Notes: generated by a model not told the origin, from the sequence alone. DNA of 64,000 nt from DATFMP01 sp035266845 (GCA_035266845.1 DATFMP010000023.1:35820-99819); one strand, 5' to 3'; counted from the stretch's first letter, positions 8,150 to 18,000 are shown. Translations and numbers: made by a program.

Positions 8150-11100
8150 GGTGCGTCCGAAATGGGCCCGTACGACTCGCCGCGCGGCGGGGCATAGCTG
8201 GCGGGGTGCGGTGTGCCGCGCCCATTGCCCCGGCCAGGCTGACGCACCTCCGCATCGCGCGGGTAGTCGAACTGCACGGCCACGGGACCCAGGAAGTCCT
8301 CCAGCTCTTCCATGAACGGCTCGCTGGGCGCCACGGAAATGCCGGCATCCAGCAGCACCCGGCTCCCATCCGCCGTAGCCACCTGGAAGCGCACCCCACA
8401 GACGCCCTGGGACTTGGACAGGACGCCCACCAGCCGAGGCAGGTGCGACTCGGAGAAAGCCCCGTCCAGCGGAATCGTCAGGCGCTGGGCCTGCTCGGCC
8501 CGGTAGCGACTGAGGGACATTACCTGGTTGGCATGCAGGTTGATCTCTTCTTCGCGGACATTCACACGCGCGCGGATCAGCAGCGGCTCGTCCTCGCGCA
8601 GCAGCCCCTGCACCTCCGCATAGAGCTTGGGAAACACCATCACCTCGATGGAGCCACGCAGGTCCTCCAGTCGCAGAATGGCCAACTTCTCCGCGTTGCG
8701 GCTCATGCGCACGGTCATGGCACCGACCATACCCGCGACCAGCACGTCCGATCCGTCGGCGAACTCGCCTTCGCGCACGTCGTGCGTGGTCACCGCGAGG
8801 CGGCCCACTTCCGACTGGTAGCGATCGAGCGGGTGCCCGGAGACATAGAAGCCCAGCGCCTCCTTCTCAAGCTTCAGCCGCTGGCGCGGGTGCATCTCCG
8901 GCACGTCAGGTAGCTCAACCTGTAGGTCCAGGGCCGCGGCGGCCTCCTCGCCAAGCAGGTCGAACAGGTTCTCCTGACCCTCGACCTGGTTGTTCTGGTG
9001 GTTCAGCCCTAACTGCACCAGTCCATCAAGGCCATCCAATAGCGCGGCCCGGTTGGCGTGCAGTGAATCGAAGCCACCGCACCGGATCAGAGCCTCCAAC
9101 ACACGCTTGTTCACGCGGTGCAGATCCACGCTGCGGAAGAACGCGCTCAGGTCTTCGAAGCGCCCCCCGGGCTGTTCCTCACGAGCCTCCAGGATCACGC
9201 CCACGGCGTTCTCACCCACGTTCTTCACCGCCGTGAGCCCGAAGCGCACCGCGCCATCCTCGATGGTGAAGTCACTGCGGGAATGGTTCACGTCCGGCGG
9301 TAGCACCGTGATCCCCATCTCGCGGCAATCCGCAATGAAGTTCACGACCTTGTCCGTGTTGTCCATGTCGCTGCTCAGCAGCGCGGCCATGAACTCCACC
9401 GGATGATGGGCCTTCAGGTAGGCAGTCTGGTAGGCGACCAGCCCGTAGGCCGCCGAGTGCGACTTGTTGAAGCCGTAGCCGGAGAAGTAGTCGATCTTGT
9501 CGAAGATTTCGTTGGCCTTGGCGCGATCGATGTCGTTGGCCACGCAGCCTTCTACGAATTCCTCGCGCTGCTTGGCCATCTCCGCGGGAATCTTCTTGCC
9601 GATGGCCCGGCGCAATAGATCGGCCTGCCCCAGGGAATAGCCGCCCAGCACGCGCGCGGCCTCCATCACCTGCTCCTGGTAGGCCATCACGCCGTAGGTA
9701 TCCTTCAGCACGTCCTGCAGCTTGGGGTGCAGCGTGTCGATGGGAGCCTTGCCGTTCTTGCGCTTGACGAAGTCGTCCGTCATGCCCGAGCCCAGCGGTC
9801 CCGGCCGGTAGAGTGCCAGGATGGCCACGATGTCCTCGAACGTCTCCGGCTTGAGGTCCATCAGCAGGCGCCGCATGCCCCCGGATTCGAGCTGGAACAC
9901 GCCCGTGGTGTCCGCCCGGCCCAACAGGCGGTACGTAGCCGTGTCGTCCAGCAGAATGTCGTCGATATCGAACGACGGCGCATCGGCGGGCTGGTTGTCG
10001 TTGATGAGCTGCACGGCGCGCTGGATGATCGTCAGGTTCAGCAGGCCCAGGAAGTCGAACTTCACCGCGCCCTGATCCTCCGCGTACTTCATGGAATACA
10101 TGGACTGCAGGCCGTCGCCCTTGGCCGGCAGGCACACGGGAAGCACCTCCTGGATGTCCTGATCCATGATGATCACGCCCGCCGCGTGCGTGGAGAGATT
10201 GGAATTCAGGCCTTCCACGGCCTTGCCGCAGCGGATCAGCAGGCGCTCGTTCTCCTCGCCCTCGCGCTCCATCCTCGCCAGTTCGGGTTCCAGGTCGATA
10301 GCCTCCTGCAGCGTGATGCCCAGCTTGTTGGGAATCAGCTTGGCGATCTTGTCCGCCTGGCTGTAGGGGAAATCCAGTACGCGCGCGACGTTGCGCAGGG
10401 CCGCCTTGGCGCCCAGCGTGCCGAAGGTGGAGATCTGGCACACCTTCTCCGCGCCGTACTTGTTGCGCACGTACTCAATGACCTTATCGCGGCCCTCCAC
10501 GTCGAAGTCGATATCGAAGTCCGGCAGGCTCACCCGCTCCGGATTGAGGAAGCGCTCGAACAGCAGCTTGTGGGCGATGGGGTCCAGATCCGTAATACGG
10601 AGCGTATACGCCACCAGCGAGCCCGCGCCCGAGCCCCGCCCCGGCCCCACGCGCACCCCATTGTCCTTGGCCCAGTTGATGAAGTCCGCCACGATCAGGA
10701 AGTAGCCCGAGTACTGCATGGACGTGATTACGTCCAACTCGAACTCCAACCGCTCCAGGTAGGGCTTGCGGAATGCCTCCACCTGCTCCGGCGCCACGCC
10801 ATAGCGAGGCTGCAGCAACTCCAGCCGCCGCTCCAGACCATCGCGGGCCTCCTTGCGCAGCCAGTCGTCCAGCGTATAGCCCGTCGGTATCTCGTAGTGC
10901 GGCAGGTAGAACTTGTTGCTGTCCAGCGAGAGCTCGCAACGCTCCGCGATGGCGGCAGCATTGCTGAAGGTCGCCGGCGGAAATGCACTCAGGGCCTCGC
11001 GCATCTCCTCGGGGGACTTGAGGTAGAGCTGCTTGTCCACGTACGGGATCACATCCGAGTCCGTGACCTTCTTCTGCCAGCCGATGAGCTGCAGCAGGTA

Positions 11101-11760
11101 GTGCGGGTAGGCCTCCTCCGGGGTGAGGTAGTGGCAATCATTGGTGCCCACCAGCGGCAGCGCCAGTTCCTCGGCCAGCCCCAGCAGCGCGGAATTCACG
11201 CGCGCCTCCTCCGCCTGCCCATGCTGCTGAATCTCCAGGTAGAAGCGCCCGTCGAAGACCTGACCGAACCAGCGGGCCGTCTCCCGCGCCCGCTCCTCGT
11301 CGCCATGCAGCAGGTGGCGGTTCACCACACCGCCCAGGCAGGCGGAAAGGGCGATCAGGCCCTCGTTGTAGCGCTCCAGCAGTTCGCGGTCGATGCGCGG
11401 GAAGCCGTAGAACTTGCCCTCCAGGAAGCCCTGGCTCGCCAGCCGGATCAGATTCTGGTAGCCCGTGCGGTTCTCGCAGAGCAGGATCAGGTGCGACGCA
11501 TTGGGCCCGGGGCGGTCGTACTTGCGCTGGTGCCGCGAGCCCTCGGCCACGTATGCCTCGATGCCGATGATGGGCTTCACCCCCGCCTTCTTGAGCGCGT
11601 GGTAGAACTCGACGCCGCCAAACAGGTTGCCGTGATCCGTGATCGCACAGGCGTCGAAGCCCTTATCCAGCAGGGCCTGCGGCAGTTCCTTGATGCGGAT
11701 CGCGCCGTCCAGCAGCGAGTATTGCGTGTGAAGGTGCAGGTGGGTGAACGTGCCGCTCAT
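8146..11760 (-). CDS. dnaE: DNA polymerase III subunit alpha
   Basis: A 1204-residue replicative polymerase of the DnaE1 type. The N-terminal PHP domain begins THLHLHTQYSLLDGAI. The catalytic palm has SLPDFDIDFDVEGRD near residue 410-420, followed by the fingers with GYGFNKSHSAAYGLVAYQTAYLK, a helix-hairpin-helix region (ALIRCGGFDSL), and an OB domain (DVLVAGMVGAMTVRMSRN) before a C-terminal tail. Length is normal. It starts at the ATG at 11760 and overlaps the following membrane-protein gene by 4 nt. No proofreading exonuclease motif is visible, so a separate DnaQ is expected elsewhere. Confidence 0.98.
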   Translation of the reverse strand: MSGTFTHLHLHTQYSLLDGAIRIKELPQALLDKGFDACAITDHGNLFGGVEFYHALKKAGVKPIIGIEAYVAEGSRHQRKYDRPGPNASHLILLCENRTGYQNLIRLASQGFLEGKFYGFPRIDRELLERYNEGLIALSACLGGVVNRHLLHGDEERARETARWFGQVFDGRFYLEIQQHGQAEEARVNSALLGLAEELALPLVGTNDCHYLTPEEAYPHYLLQLIGWQKKVTDSDVIPYVDKQLYLKSPEEMREALSAFPPATFSNAAAIAERCELSLDSNKFYLPHYEIPTGYTLDDWLRKEARDGLERRLELLQPRYGVAPEQVEAFRKPYLERLEFELDVITSMQYSGYFLIVADFINWAKDNGVRVGPGRGSGAGSLVAYTLRITDLDPIAHKLLFERFLNPERVSLPDFDIDFDVEGRDKVIEYVRNKYGAEKVCQISTFGTLGAKAALRNVARVLDFPYSQADKIAKLIPNKLGITLQEAIDLEPELARMEREGEENERLLIRCGKAVEGLNSNLSTHAAGVIIMDQDIQEVLPVCLPAKGDGLQSMYSMKYAEDQGAVKFDFLGLLNLTIIQRAVQLINDNQPADAPSFDIDDILLDDTATYRLLGRADTTGVFQLESGGMRRLLMDLKPETFEDIVAILALYRPGPLGSGMTDDFVKRKNGKAPIDTLHPKLQDVLKDTYGVMAYQEQVMEAARVLGGYSLGQADLLRRAIGKKIPAEMAKQREEFVEGCVANDIDRAKANEIFDKIDYFSGYGFNKSHSAAYGLVAYQTAYLKAHHPVEFMAALLSSDMDNTDKVVNFIADCREMGITVLPPDVNHSRSDFTIEDGAVRFGLTAVKNVGENAVGVILEAREEQPGGRFEDLSAFFRSVDLHRVNKRVLEALIRCGGFDSLHANRAALLDGLDGLVQLGLNHQNNQVEGQENLFDLLGEEAAAALDLQVELPDVPEMHPRQRLKLEKEALGFYVSGHPLDRYQSEVGRLAVTTHDVREGEFADGSDVLVAGMVGAMTVRMSRNAEKLAILRLEDLRGSIEVMVFPKLYAEVQGLLREDEPLLIRARVNVREEEINLHANQVMSLSRYRAEQAQRLTIPLDGAFSESHLPRLVGVLSKSQGVCGVRFQVATADGSRVLLDAGISVAPSEPFMEELEDFLGPVAVQFDYPRDAEVRQPGRGNGRGTPHPASYAPPRGESYGPISDAP

Positions 11761-11991
11761 GCGTCATCCTCTACGCGGTGGGAAGGGCCTCCTGCCCTTT
11801 GGCGGGTGCAAACGGTCGCGGAACCGTTCAGCGCAGCCTAGCAGAATCACCCCGGAGCCGGAAGGCGAACGCGAGCATCGAGTCGGCGCACAAATGCGCC
11901 GCCCAGAGCGGGACGAGGCCACGGCCCGCCGCGCACAGAGCACCGCTGGTGCGGGCGTGCCGCTTGCTATCGGGTGCCGCGGGGCGCGCCG

Positions 11992-12501
11992 CTAGCGGAA
12001 CATGTCCCGCTCCATGAGGGAGCGCGAGTTCTTGATCAGGTTTGCACGGCCGCGAGCGTCCTTGAGCGCCGCATAGAGGCGGCTTTCCAGCTCACGTTCG
12101 GATTCCGTCCAGTCGTAGAGCCGCAGGTAGCCGGACTTCAGGTTGTCAGCGATGCGGATGGGGATACGGCGGGGATTGACCGAGGGCTTCTGGTAGTCCT
12201 CGTGGGTGGGCACGCGCACGGCCAGCACGCCGGCGGGGCGCACTCTCCCATTGTCCAGGGCGGCTGCGATTTCCCAGTCCACCTTCTTGCTGCTGTAGGC
12301 CTTGGGCCCGATCAGCACCACGACGACGGTTTCGTCCGTCAAGTAGCCCTTGTCCCGCAACTCGCGGCCGTAGAAGGCCCCTTCCTCGGGCACGGCATCG
12401 GGTCGGACGAATCGGTAGGGGTAGGCGCGGCCGAATACATCGTCGAAACGGGCGCGCCAGTATTCGTCCGAACTGTCGTAGCTGATGAAAATCTCCGGCA
12501 T
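11992..12501 (-). CDS. Orphan TIR-like domain protein (ThsB/MTH538 type)
   Basis: A 169-residue protein consisting essentially of one TIR-like domain. It opens with EIFISYDSSDEYWRARF, has TVVVVLIGPKAYSSKKVDWEI with E77 in the position of the TIR catalytic glutamate, and ends in a basic tail (GRANLIKNSRSLMERDMFR). This layout matches the ThsB-like/MTH538 TIR family. ThsB is the NAD-consuming signal-producing sensor of Thoeris antiphage defence, but no ThsA-like effector is in the window. It could be a remnant, a solitary defence protein, or a housekeeping TIR protein. It diverges from the flavoenzyme operon at 12872. Confidence 0.82.
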   Translation of the reverse strand: MPEIFISYDSSDEYWRARFDDVFGRAYPYRFVRPDAVPEEGAFYGRELRDKGYLTDETVVVVLIGPKAYSSKKVDWEIAAALDNGRVRPAGVLAVRVPTHEDYQKPSVNPRRIPIRIADNLKSGYLRLYDWTESERELESRLYAALKDARGRANLIKNSRSLMERDMFR

Positions 12502-12871
12502 TCACTCGACTCCCCGAAGAGCGGCCTCCGACGCCCTCACCCGTTGGCTGAAGGCACCCTCGTCACGCCGCCCGGGCGAGACCTGCAGGACCGGCAAATC
12601 CCATTCCCCGTATGCCTGTTCAACGTAACAGATCGATTCCAGTGCGCAAGCCCCGCCGTGGAAGCGACGAGCTTCTGCCGATGCCTAAGCGGCCGGGGTG
12701 GGCGGCAACGGCTGCACGCATGGCGACGACGGCAGGCGCCCGGAGGCAGCCCCCAGGCGGCGCCACCGCCGCAATTCCGCTTGCCATCCGAGCGTGCTAC
12801 GCTGCGCGCACGCGCCGGCCGCGACTGCGGCGCAGCCCGCGAGTGAGACGACAAGCCGCGCCCGGACGCCC
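12502..12871. other. Divergent intergenic region
   Basis: The 370-nt gap between the TIR gene and the flavoenzyme operon must hold both promoters, but I see no good sigma-70 match. An open frame extends upstream of ATG 12872 to 12698; it is Arg/Pro/Ala-rich and unlike a protein, so I treat it as non-coding. Confidence 0.45.
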
Positions 12872-14878
12872 ATGTCCCAGTACAAGCTGCTCTTCACGCC
12901 CCTGCGGCTCGGCCCCGCTACGCTGCGCAACCGCGTGGTGTTCTCTGCGCACCTGACGAATTTCGCGGAGCACAACCGACCGGGGCCACGCCTGACGGCC
13001 TACTATCGCGAGCGCGCGCGCGGCGGCGCGGGACTCGTCATCATCGAGGAGCAGTCCGTCCACCCCTCGGACTTCGCGTACGAGAAGCTGATTCACGCGT
13101 ACGACCCCTCCGTGATTCCGCACTACCGGCGGCTCACCGCCGCGGTGAAGGCGGAAGGGGCGACGGTCTTCTGCCAGCTCAACCACAACGGATTGCAGGG
13201 CTTCAGCTTCTTCAACGATGAGCCACTCTGGGGGCCGTCGCCGGTGGCGGACGGGCTGTTTCGCGAGTTGCCGCAGTCCATCACGCCGGCGCAGATCGCC
13301 GAGGTGGTGGAGGGCTACGGCCGCGTGGCCCGACACGTGCGCGAGGGCGGCTTCGACGGGCTGGAGCTGCAGGCCTCGCACTCGTCCATCCTGCGCCAGT
13401 TCATGTCCCCCCACACCAACTGCCGCGACGACGCCTACGGCGGCTCGCTGGAGCGGCGCCTGCGGCTGACGCTGGAGTGCCTGCAGGCCGTGCGCGAGAC
13501 CGTTGGCGTTGGACTGGCGGTGGGCATCCGCCTGTGCACGGACGAGCTGATCGACGGCGGGCTGGTGCTGGACGACGTGGTGGAAATCGCCGCACGGCTG
13601 GACGCCACGGGCCTGCTGGACTTCATCAACACCAGTATCGGCACCACGGCGCGGCTGTACATGGTGGAAGGGCCGATGATCGTGCCCTCCGGCTACCAAA
13701 GCGCCCACACGGCGGCCGTGCGCGAGGCGGTGGGCGTGCCCGTGATCGGCGTGGGGCGCGTTAACGATCCGCTGATGGCGGACCGGCTGCTGCTGGACGG
13801 CGTGTGCGATGCGGTGGGCGTGGTGCGGGCGCAGATCGCCGATGCGGACTGGGTAGCAAAGTCCGCCGCCGAGCAGGCCTCCGAGATCCGCAAGTGCATC
13901 GCCTGCAACCAGTACTGCATTGGACTGATGGGCCTCAACGCGCCCCTGAGCTGCATCCAGAATCCAGCCAACGGCAGCGAGGCGCTGCTGGGCGACGAGA
14001 GCTACCGACCGGCGACGCGACCCAAGCGCGTGTGGGTGATCGGCGCCGGGCCGGCCGGCATGGAGGCCGCCATCGTGGCCGCGCACCACGGTCACCACGT
14101 GACCCTGTTCGACCGGGACGAGCGCGTGGGGGGCGCCGTGAACTGGATCGTCAAGGTGCCCCAGCGCCTGGAATACGGTGACTTGATCCGCAACAAGACC
14201 AGCGAGCTGAAGCGCTACGGCGTGGAACTGCGGCTGGGCCGTGCTGTCACAGCCGACGACGTACTCACCGCCTCGCCGGGCGAGGCCCCGGACGCCGTGA
14301 TCATCGCCACGGGGCAGGAGGAGACCCGGCCCGCGCACATACCAGGCATGGACAGCCCACGCGTGCGCACGCCCATCCAGGTGCTGGATGGGCTGCGCCC
14401 GGCGCCGCCCGACGTGCGGCATGCGCTGATCGTGGACGACATCGGCTTCCACCAAGCCACCAGCGTTGCCGAGTACCTGGCCGAGGGGGGTTGCCGCATC
14501 AGCCTCGTCACGTCCGCCTTTGCCGCCGGCCAGCAATTGGGCGTGACGCTGGATCTCGACCTGTGGCACGGACGAATGGCCCGCTTCCCGGAGGGAATGC
14601 TGCATTTGTATACGGGGCATATCGTGCTGGACGTCGCCGGCGATCCCCTGCTGCTGGACATCTACGCCAATACGCAGACGACGCTGCCGGATGTGGACCT
14701 GATCGTGCCGGTGAACCACGGCCATGCCCGCGACGACCTGTACCGTGCGCTGGAGGGACGCGTGCCCGAGCTGGTGCGCGTAGGCGATGCCCTGGCGCCC
14801 AAGGACGTGGGCGAGGCCATCCTGGACGGCCACCGCGCCGCACGCCGGCTATGCGGCATGCCGCTGGAGTGGGCATGA
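12872..14878 (+). CDS. Trimethylamine-dehydrogenase-like FMN/4Fe-4S oxidoreductase (OYE/FadH/DgcA family)
   Basis: A 668-residue two-module enzyme. Residues 1 to about 335 form an Old-Yellow-Enzyme TIM barrel for FMN (LFTPLRLGPATLRNRVVFSAHLT start). A 4Fe-4S site follows at C342-x2-C345-x3-C349-x11-C361, and the C-terminal half has a nucleotide-binding fold (VWVIGAGPAGMEAA near residue 388). This is the trimethylamine dehydrogenase/2,4-dienoyl-CoA reductase/DgcA architecture. Overlap with etfA argues for a dehydrogenase passing electrons to an ETF, so an N-methylated amine or betaine-derived substrate is likelier than a dienoyl-CoA. The start at 12872 is where homology to the barrel begins; stop and next start overlap in ATGA. 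Confidence 0.88.
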   Translation: MSQYKLLFTPLRLGPATLRNRVVFSAHLTNFAEHNRPGPRLTAYYRERARGGAGLVIIEEQSVHPSDFAYEKLIHAYDPSVIPHYRRLTAAVKAEGATVFCQLNHNGLQGFSFFNDEPLWGPSPVADGLFRELPQSITPAQIAEVVEGYGRVARHVREGGFDGLELQASHSSILRQFMSPHTNCRDDAYGGSLERRLRLTLECLQAVRETVGVGLAVGIRLCTDELIDGGLVLDDVVEIAARLDATGLLDFINTSIGTTARLYMVEGPMIVPSGYQSAHTAAVREAVGVPVIGVGRVNDPLMADRLLLDGVCDAVGVVRAQIADADWVAKSAAEQASEIRKCIACNQYCIGLMGLNAPLSCIQNPANGSEALLGDESYRPATRPKRVWVIGAGPAGMEAAIVAAHHGHHVTLFDRDERVGGAVNWIVKVPQRLEYGDLIRNKTSELKRYGVELRLGRAVTADDVLTASPGEAPDAVIIATGQEETRPAHIPGMDSPRVRTPIQVLDGLRPAPPDVRHALIVDDIGFHQATSVAEYLAEGGCRISLVTSAFAAGQQLGVTLDLDLWHGRMARFPEGMLHLYTGHIVLDVAGDPLLLDIYANTQTTLPDVDLIVPVNHGHARDDLYRALEGRVPELVRVGDALAPKDVGEAILDGHRAARRLCGMPLEWA

Positions 14879-15930
14879 GCGCCACCGAGCTTTGGGTGTG
14901 GCTGCCGCGGGACGCGGAAGGGCGCCTGGCCCCCGCCGCCGAGGAGCTGCTGTACGAGGCGCAGGCCCTCGCACGCAGGCTCGATGCATGGCTCGTGGCC
15001 GCGGGCGACCGCATGCCCGAGCCTGGGGAGCGTGACCGCTTGGGCCGCTGGGGCGTGCGCCGCGTCCGAGCGCTGGGAATGGCCCTGCCGCCGCACCCAT
15101 TGTGCCCAGATGGGCACTCGCCGCTGCGACCGCTGCTGGCTGCAGCCCTAGCCGAGGGCGTGACCGTGCGAGCCGTACTGCTAGCCGCGGACACGCTGGG
15201 CCGCATGGCCGCGCCGCTGCTGGCGGCGGAACTGGACGCGGCCTGCATGACGGGCGCGACCAGCATCAGCTGCGACGGACGACATTTCGTGGTGGCCCGC
15301 CCCACCCTAGGCGAGCAGTACGAAGCGCTGACCACCTTGCCTCTGGAACGGCCCCTGGTGGTTACCTTGCAGCCCGGTGCCGTAGGCGAAGGCCTGGAGC
15401 CGCCCAGCCGGCCCGGGACCGTCGGCGAAGGCCCCTCACTGGCAGAACCCCCGGCGGGTTTGGAGGCGCGGGAGCTGCCCGCGTTGCGCCCGCCCGACCC
15501 GGACACAGTGGACCTGGCGGACGCGGAGCGCATCGTCGCCTTCGGACGCGGGGCCTTCTCGCAGGAGGCGGTGGCCCTGGTGGAGCGCCTCGCGAAGGTG
15601 CTGGGGGCCACCGTGGCGGGCTCGCGGCCAGCGGCGGACGAGGGCTGGCTGCCCTTCGCACGGCAGGTGGGGTTGACGGGGGCCATCGTGCAGCCGCGGC
15701 TGTACGTGGCCGTGGGCATCTCCGGCGCGCCCTACCACATGGTGGGCATCAAGGATCCCGAAACGCTGGTCGCCATCAACAGCGACCCGGAGGCGCCGAT
15801 CTTCGCCCATGCGCACCTAGGCATCGTGGGCGATCTACAGGCCGTGCTGCCGGCCCTGCTGGAGCGGCTGCGGCGCGGCGAGGGCCTGCCCGTGCCGCAG
15901 GGACGCACCGTGCCAGGAGGCCACCCGTGA
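14875..15930 (+). CDS. etfA: Electron transfer flavoprotein alpha subunit (EtfA/FixB)
   Basis: A 351-residue protein. The C-terminal FAD-binding segment is clear: VGISGAPYHMVGIKDPETLVAINSDPEAPIFAHAHLGIVGD (in two parts here, around residues 275-315). The N-terminal domain is the usual ETF fold but is divergent, and a Pro/Gly-rich linker (about residues 165-200) makes it longer than the usual 310-320. It accepts electrons from the upstream flavoenzyme and hands them to the downstream FixC-like protein. No beta subunit gene is present in the operon or elsewhere in the window. It overlaps both neighbours by 4 nt. Confidence 0.88.
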   Translation: MSATELWVWLPRDAEGRLAPAAEELLYEAQALARRLDAWLVAAGDRMPEPGERDRLGRWGVRRVRALGMALPPHPLCPDGHSPLRPLLAAALAEGVTVRAVLLAADTLGRMAAPLLAAELDAACMTGATSISCDGRHFVVARPTLGEQYEALTTLPLERPLVVTLQPGAVGEGLEPPSRPGTVGEGPSLAEPPAGLEARELPALRPPDPDTVDLADAERIVAFGRGAFSQEAVALVERLAKVLGATVAGSRPAADEGWLPFARQVGLTGAIVQPRLYVAVGISGAPYHMVGIKDPETLVAINSDPEAPIFAHAHLGIVGDLQAVLPALLERLRRGEGLPVPQGRTVPGGHP

Positions 15931-17234
15931 GCGCGGGCGAATCCTTCGATGCCATCGTGGTGGGTGCGGGGCCGGCGGGGAGCACCGCCGCGTGGCGGCT
16001 CGCGCGCGAGGGCAAGCGCGTGGCCCTACTGGAGCGGGGCGCCTACCCGGGAGCGAAAAACCTGTTCGGCGGCATGGTGTACTCGCTGGAGCTGGCGCAG
16101 CACTTCCCCCACTTCGTGGATGCAGCGCCCATCGAGCGGCCGGTGACCCGCCACGCCACCCACCTCCTGGGCGAGGGTCGCAGCCTGAATGTGGACTTCA
16201 CCTGCGAGCCCTTCGGCGAGGCCCCCTACAACGGCTTCACGGCCTACCGCAGCCGCTTCGACCGCTGGCTGGCCGGCGAAGCCGAGCGCGCCGGGGCGCT
16301 GCTGGTGCCCTCCACCGTGGTGGACGACCTGCTCATCGAGCAGGGACGCGTGGTGGGGGTGCGAGCCCGAAGGGAGGCGGGGGAGCTGCGCGCGCCCGTG
16401 GTGATCTGCGCGGATGGCATCCTGAGCCTGCTTGGACAGAAGGCGGGGCTGGTGCGCGAGCAGCCGCCGGCGCACTACAGCGTGGGCGTGCGCGAGACCC
16501 TGGCTCTGCCCGCAGGCACCATCGAAGACCGATTTCAAATCGACCCGGGTGGGGGCTGCGCGGCGCTGTTCCTGGGGCACTGGCCGAACGGCCTGCAGGG
16601 CGGGGGTTTCGCGTACACGAACCTTGACACGGTGTCCGTGGGCTTCGTGGCGCAGCTACCCTCGCTGGAGCGCGCCGGCGTGAACATCCTGGACGCGCTG
16701 GATGCTTTCAAGCGTCAGCCGGCCGTGCGGCGTCTCATCCATGGAGGCGACCGCCTGGAGTATGGCGCGCACGTGGTGCCGGAGGGCGGCTGGCACATGC
16801 AGCCGCGCCTGGTGCGCGACGGACTGATGCTGGCCGGGGATGCGGGGGCAATGGTGTTGGCGGCCGGGGTCATCTATGAGGGCGTGCACTATGCCATGCG
16901 CTCCGGCGTGCTGGCTGCCGAGACGGCCCTGGAGGCACTGCAACGGGGTGACTTCACTGCGGCTGTGCTGCGGCGCTACGAGCAGCGGCTGGATCGGTCG
17001 TATGTCACGCGCAACCTGAAAACCTTCCGCCACGTGCCCGGACTGCTCACCAATTCGCGCATGTTTACGCATTATCCCGATGCACTCTGCCGCGTAGCCG
17101 AAGACTTCTTCCGCGCCGATGCGCGCGGCCACACCAAGCTGCTGCCCCTGCTGCGCCAGCACGTGCTGAGGCCGGTTGGCCTGCGAGTGGCCTTGCGCGA
17201 TGCCTGGAGCGCCATGCGGGCCATGGTGCGCTAG
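15927..17234 (+). CDS. fixC: FixC / ETF-quinone oxidoreductase-like flavoprotein
   Basis: A 435-residue FAD protein starting at GTG 15927 within GTGA. FAD motifs are DAIVVGAGPAGSTAAWRLA at the N-terminus and GLMLAGDAGAMV near residue 300. The segment AYPGAKNLFGGMVYSLELAQ is typical of FixC and ETF-ubiquinone oxidoreductases. FixC proteins take electrons from ETF and pass them to quinone together with the small ferredoxin FixX. No fixX follows: the next gene encodes an outer-membrane-like protein. The C-terminus (residues 370-435) contains no 4Fe-4S motif, so an external ferredoxin is expected. Confidence 0.88.
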   Translation: MSAGESFDAIVVGAGPAGSTAAWRLAREGKRVALLERGAYPGAKNLFGGMVYSLELAQHFPHFVDAAPIERPVTRHATHLLGEGRSLNVDFTCEPFGEAPYNGFTAYRSRFDRWLAGEAERAGALLVPSTVVDDLLIEQGRVVGVRARREAGELRAPVVICADGILSLLGQKAGLVREQPPAHYSVGVRETLALPAGTIEDRFQIDPGGGCAALFLGHWPNGLQGGGFAYTNLDTVSVGFVAQLPSLERAGVNILDALDAFKRQPAVRRLIHGGDRLEYGAHVVPEGGWHMQPRLVRDGLMLAGDAGAMVLAAGVIYEGVHYAMRSGVLAAETALEALQRGDFTAAVLRRYEQRLDRSYVTRNLKTFRHVPGLLTNSRMFTHYPDALCRVAEDFFRADARGHTKLLPLLRQHVLRPVGLRVALRDAWSAMRAMVR

Positions 17235-17427
17235 CAGCCCCGCCGTTTCCGTTCGCTATCCAAATATAATAGCACGTCCGCACCGGTACGGCCTTCCCAT
17301 CCCGCAAGGTGGTGCGCTTTCGGCTGCGCTAGGGTTGGAATGGGGGTGAGACAGCGCCTCGGTCGAAGCCTGCGGCTTGTAGCGTGTGCAATGGCTTGGT
17401 ATGCAGCCTCTTCCCAGGGGTAGGGGC

Positions 17428-17982
17428 ATGAAGACTTTCTCGGTATGGGTCCTGTTGGTGATCTCCATCATCGCCCTCGTTCCGGGCACCGCGCGGGCGG
17501 AGCCGAAAAACGGTTTTGGGCTCTTCGGCGGCTTTGCGAGCCACTCGCTGACCGACTCCAACAGCAACACATTCGACACCGCTGGGTTGAGCGTGGGGTT
17601 CGACTACCAGATCGCCATGGCCAGCGCATTCACGCTGAACCTGATGCTCCTCAGTTCGGGCGAAACGGTGAGCAATTGCTCCGCATGCACAGCCGGACAC
17701 GGAATTCTGGGCCTTGGCGCGCGCGTGTGGGCAGGCGACGCATTCATCGGCCTGCACGGAGGGATGTACAGCGAGGTACGCACGGTAACGGCCACCATCG
17801 GCGGCGTCACCTTTTCCAGTTCCATGAGCGGCACGGGTACAGGCTACGGGGCGATCATCGGCTACGAGAGCGAAAAGGGCGTGCTGTTCTCGGTGCAGTA
17901 CGACGCGGCCTCGATCGACTTCGACACCTTTAGCACCGACATCGCCGGCGTGCGCATCCAGATCGGCTACCGCTGGAAGTAG
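17428..17982 (+). CDS. Secreted outer-membrane beta-barrel-like protein
   Basis: A 184-residue protein with a clean signal peptide (MKTFSVWVLLVISIIALVPG then TARA, cleavage before EPKNG). The mature part is a run of short alternating strands rich in Gly, Ser and Thr, ending in the aromatic-terminated strand VRIQIGYRWK, as in small eight-stranded barrels. A single CSAC pair (about residues 87-90 of the precursor) could form a disulphide. The start at ATG 17428 has an AGGGGTAGGGG ribosome-binding region. No specific function is recognised. Confidence 0.75.
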   Translation: MKTFSVWVLLVISIIALVPGTARAEPKNGFGLFGGFASHSLTDSNSNTFDTAGLSVGFDYQIAMASAFTLNLMLLSSGETVSNCSACTAGHGILGLGARVWAGDAFIGLHGGMYSEVRTVTATIGGVTFSSSMSGTGTGYGAIIGYESEKGVLFSVQYDAASIDFDTFSTDIAGVRIQIGYRWK

Positions 17983-18000
17983 GAAGCAATGCCTGCGGAG

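Noticed and set aside
9727..11841. Long plus-strand frame opposite dnaE
   Set aside because: An antisense frame of a GC-rich gene with skewed composition; dnaE on the other strand explains the sequence.
12797..14833. Long minus-strand frame antisense to the OYE-type gene
   Set aside because: His/Gln/Gly-rich antisense shadow. The plus-strand protein has clear catalytic motifs.
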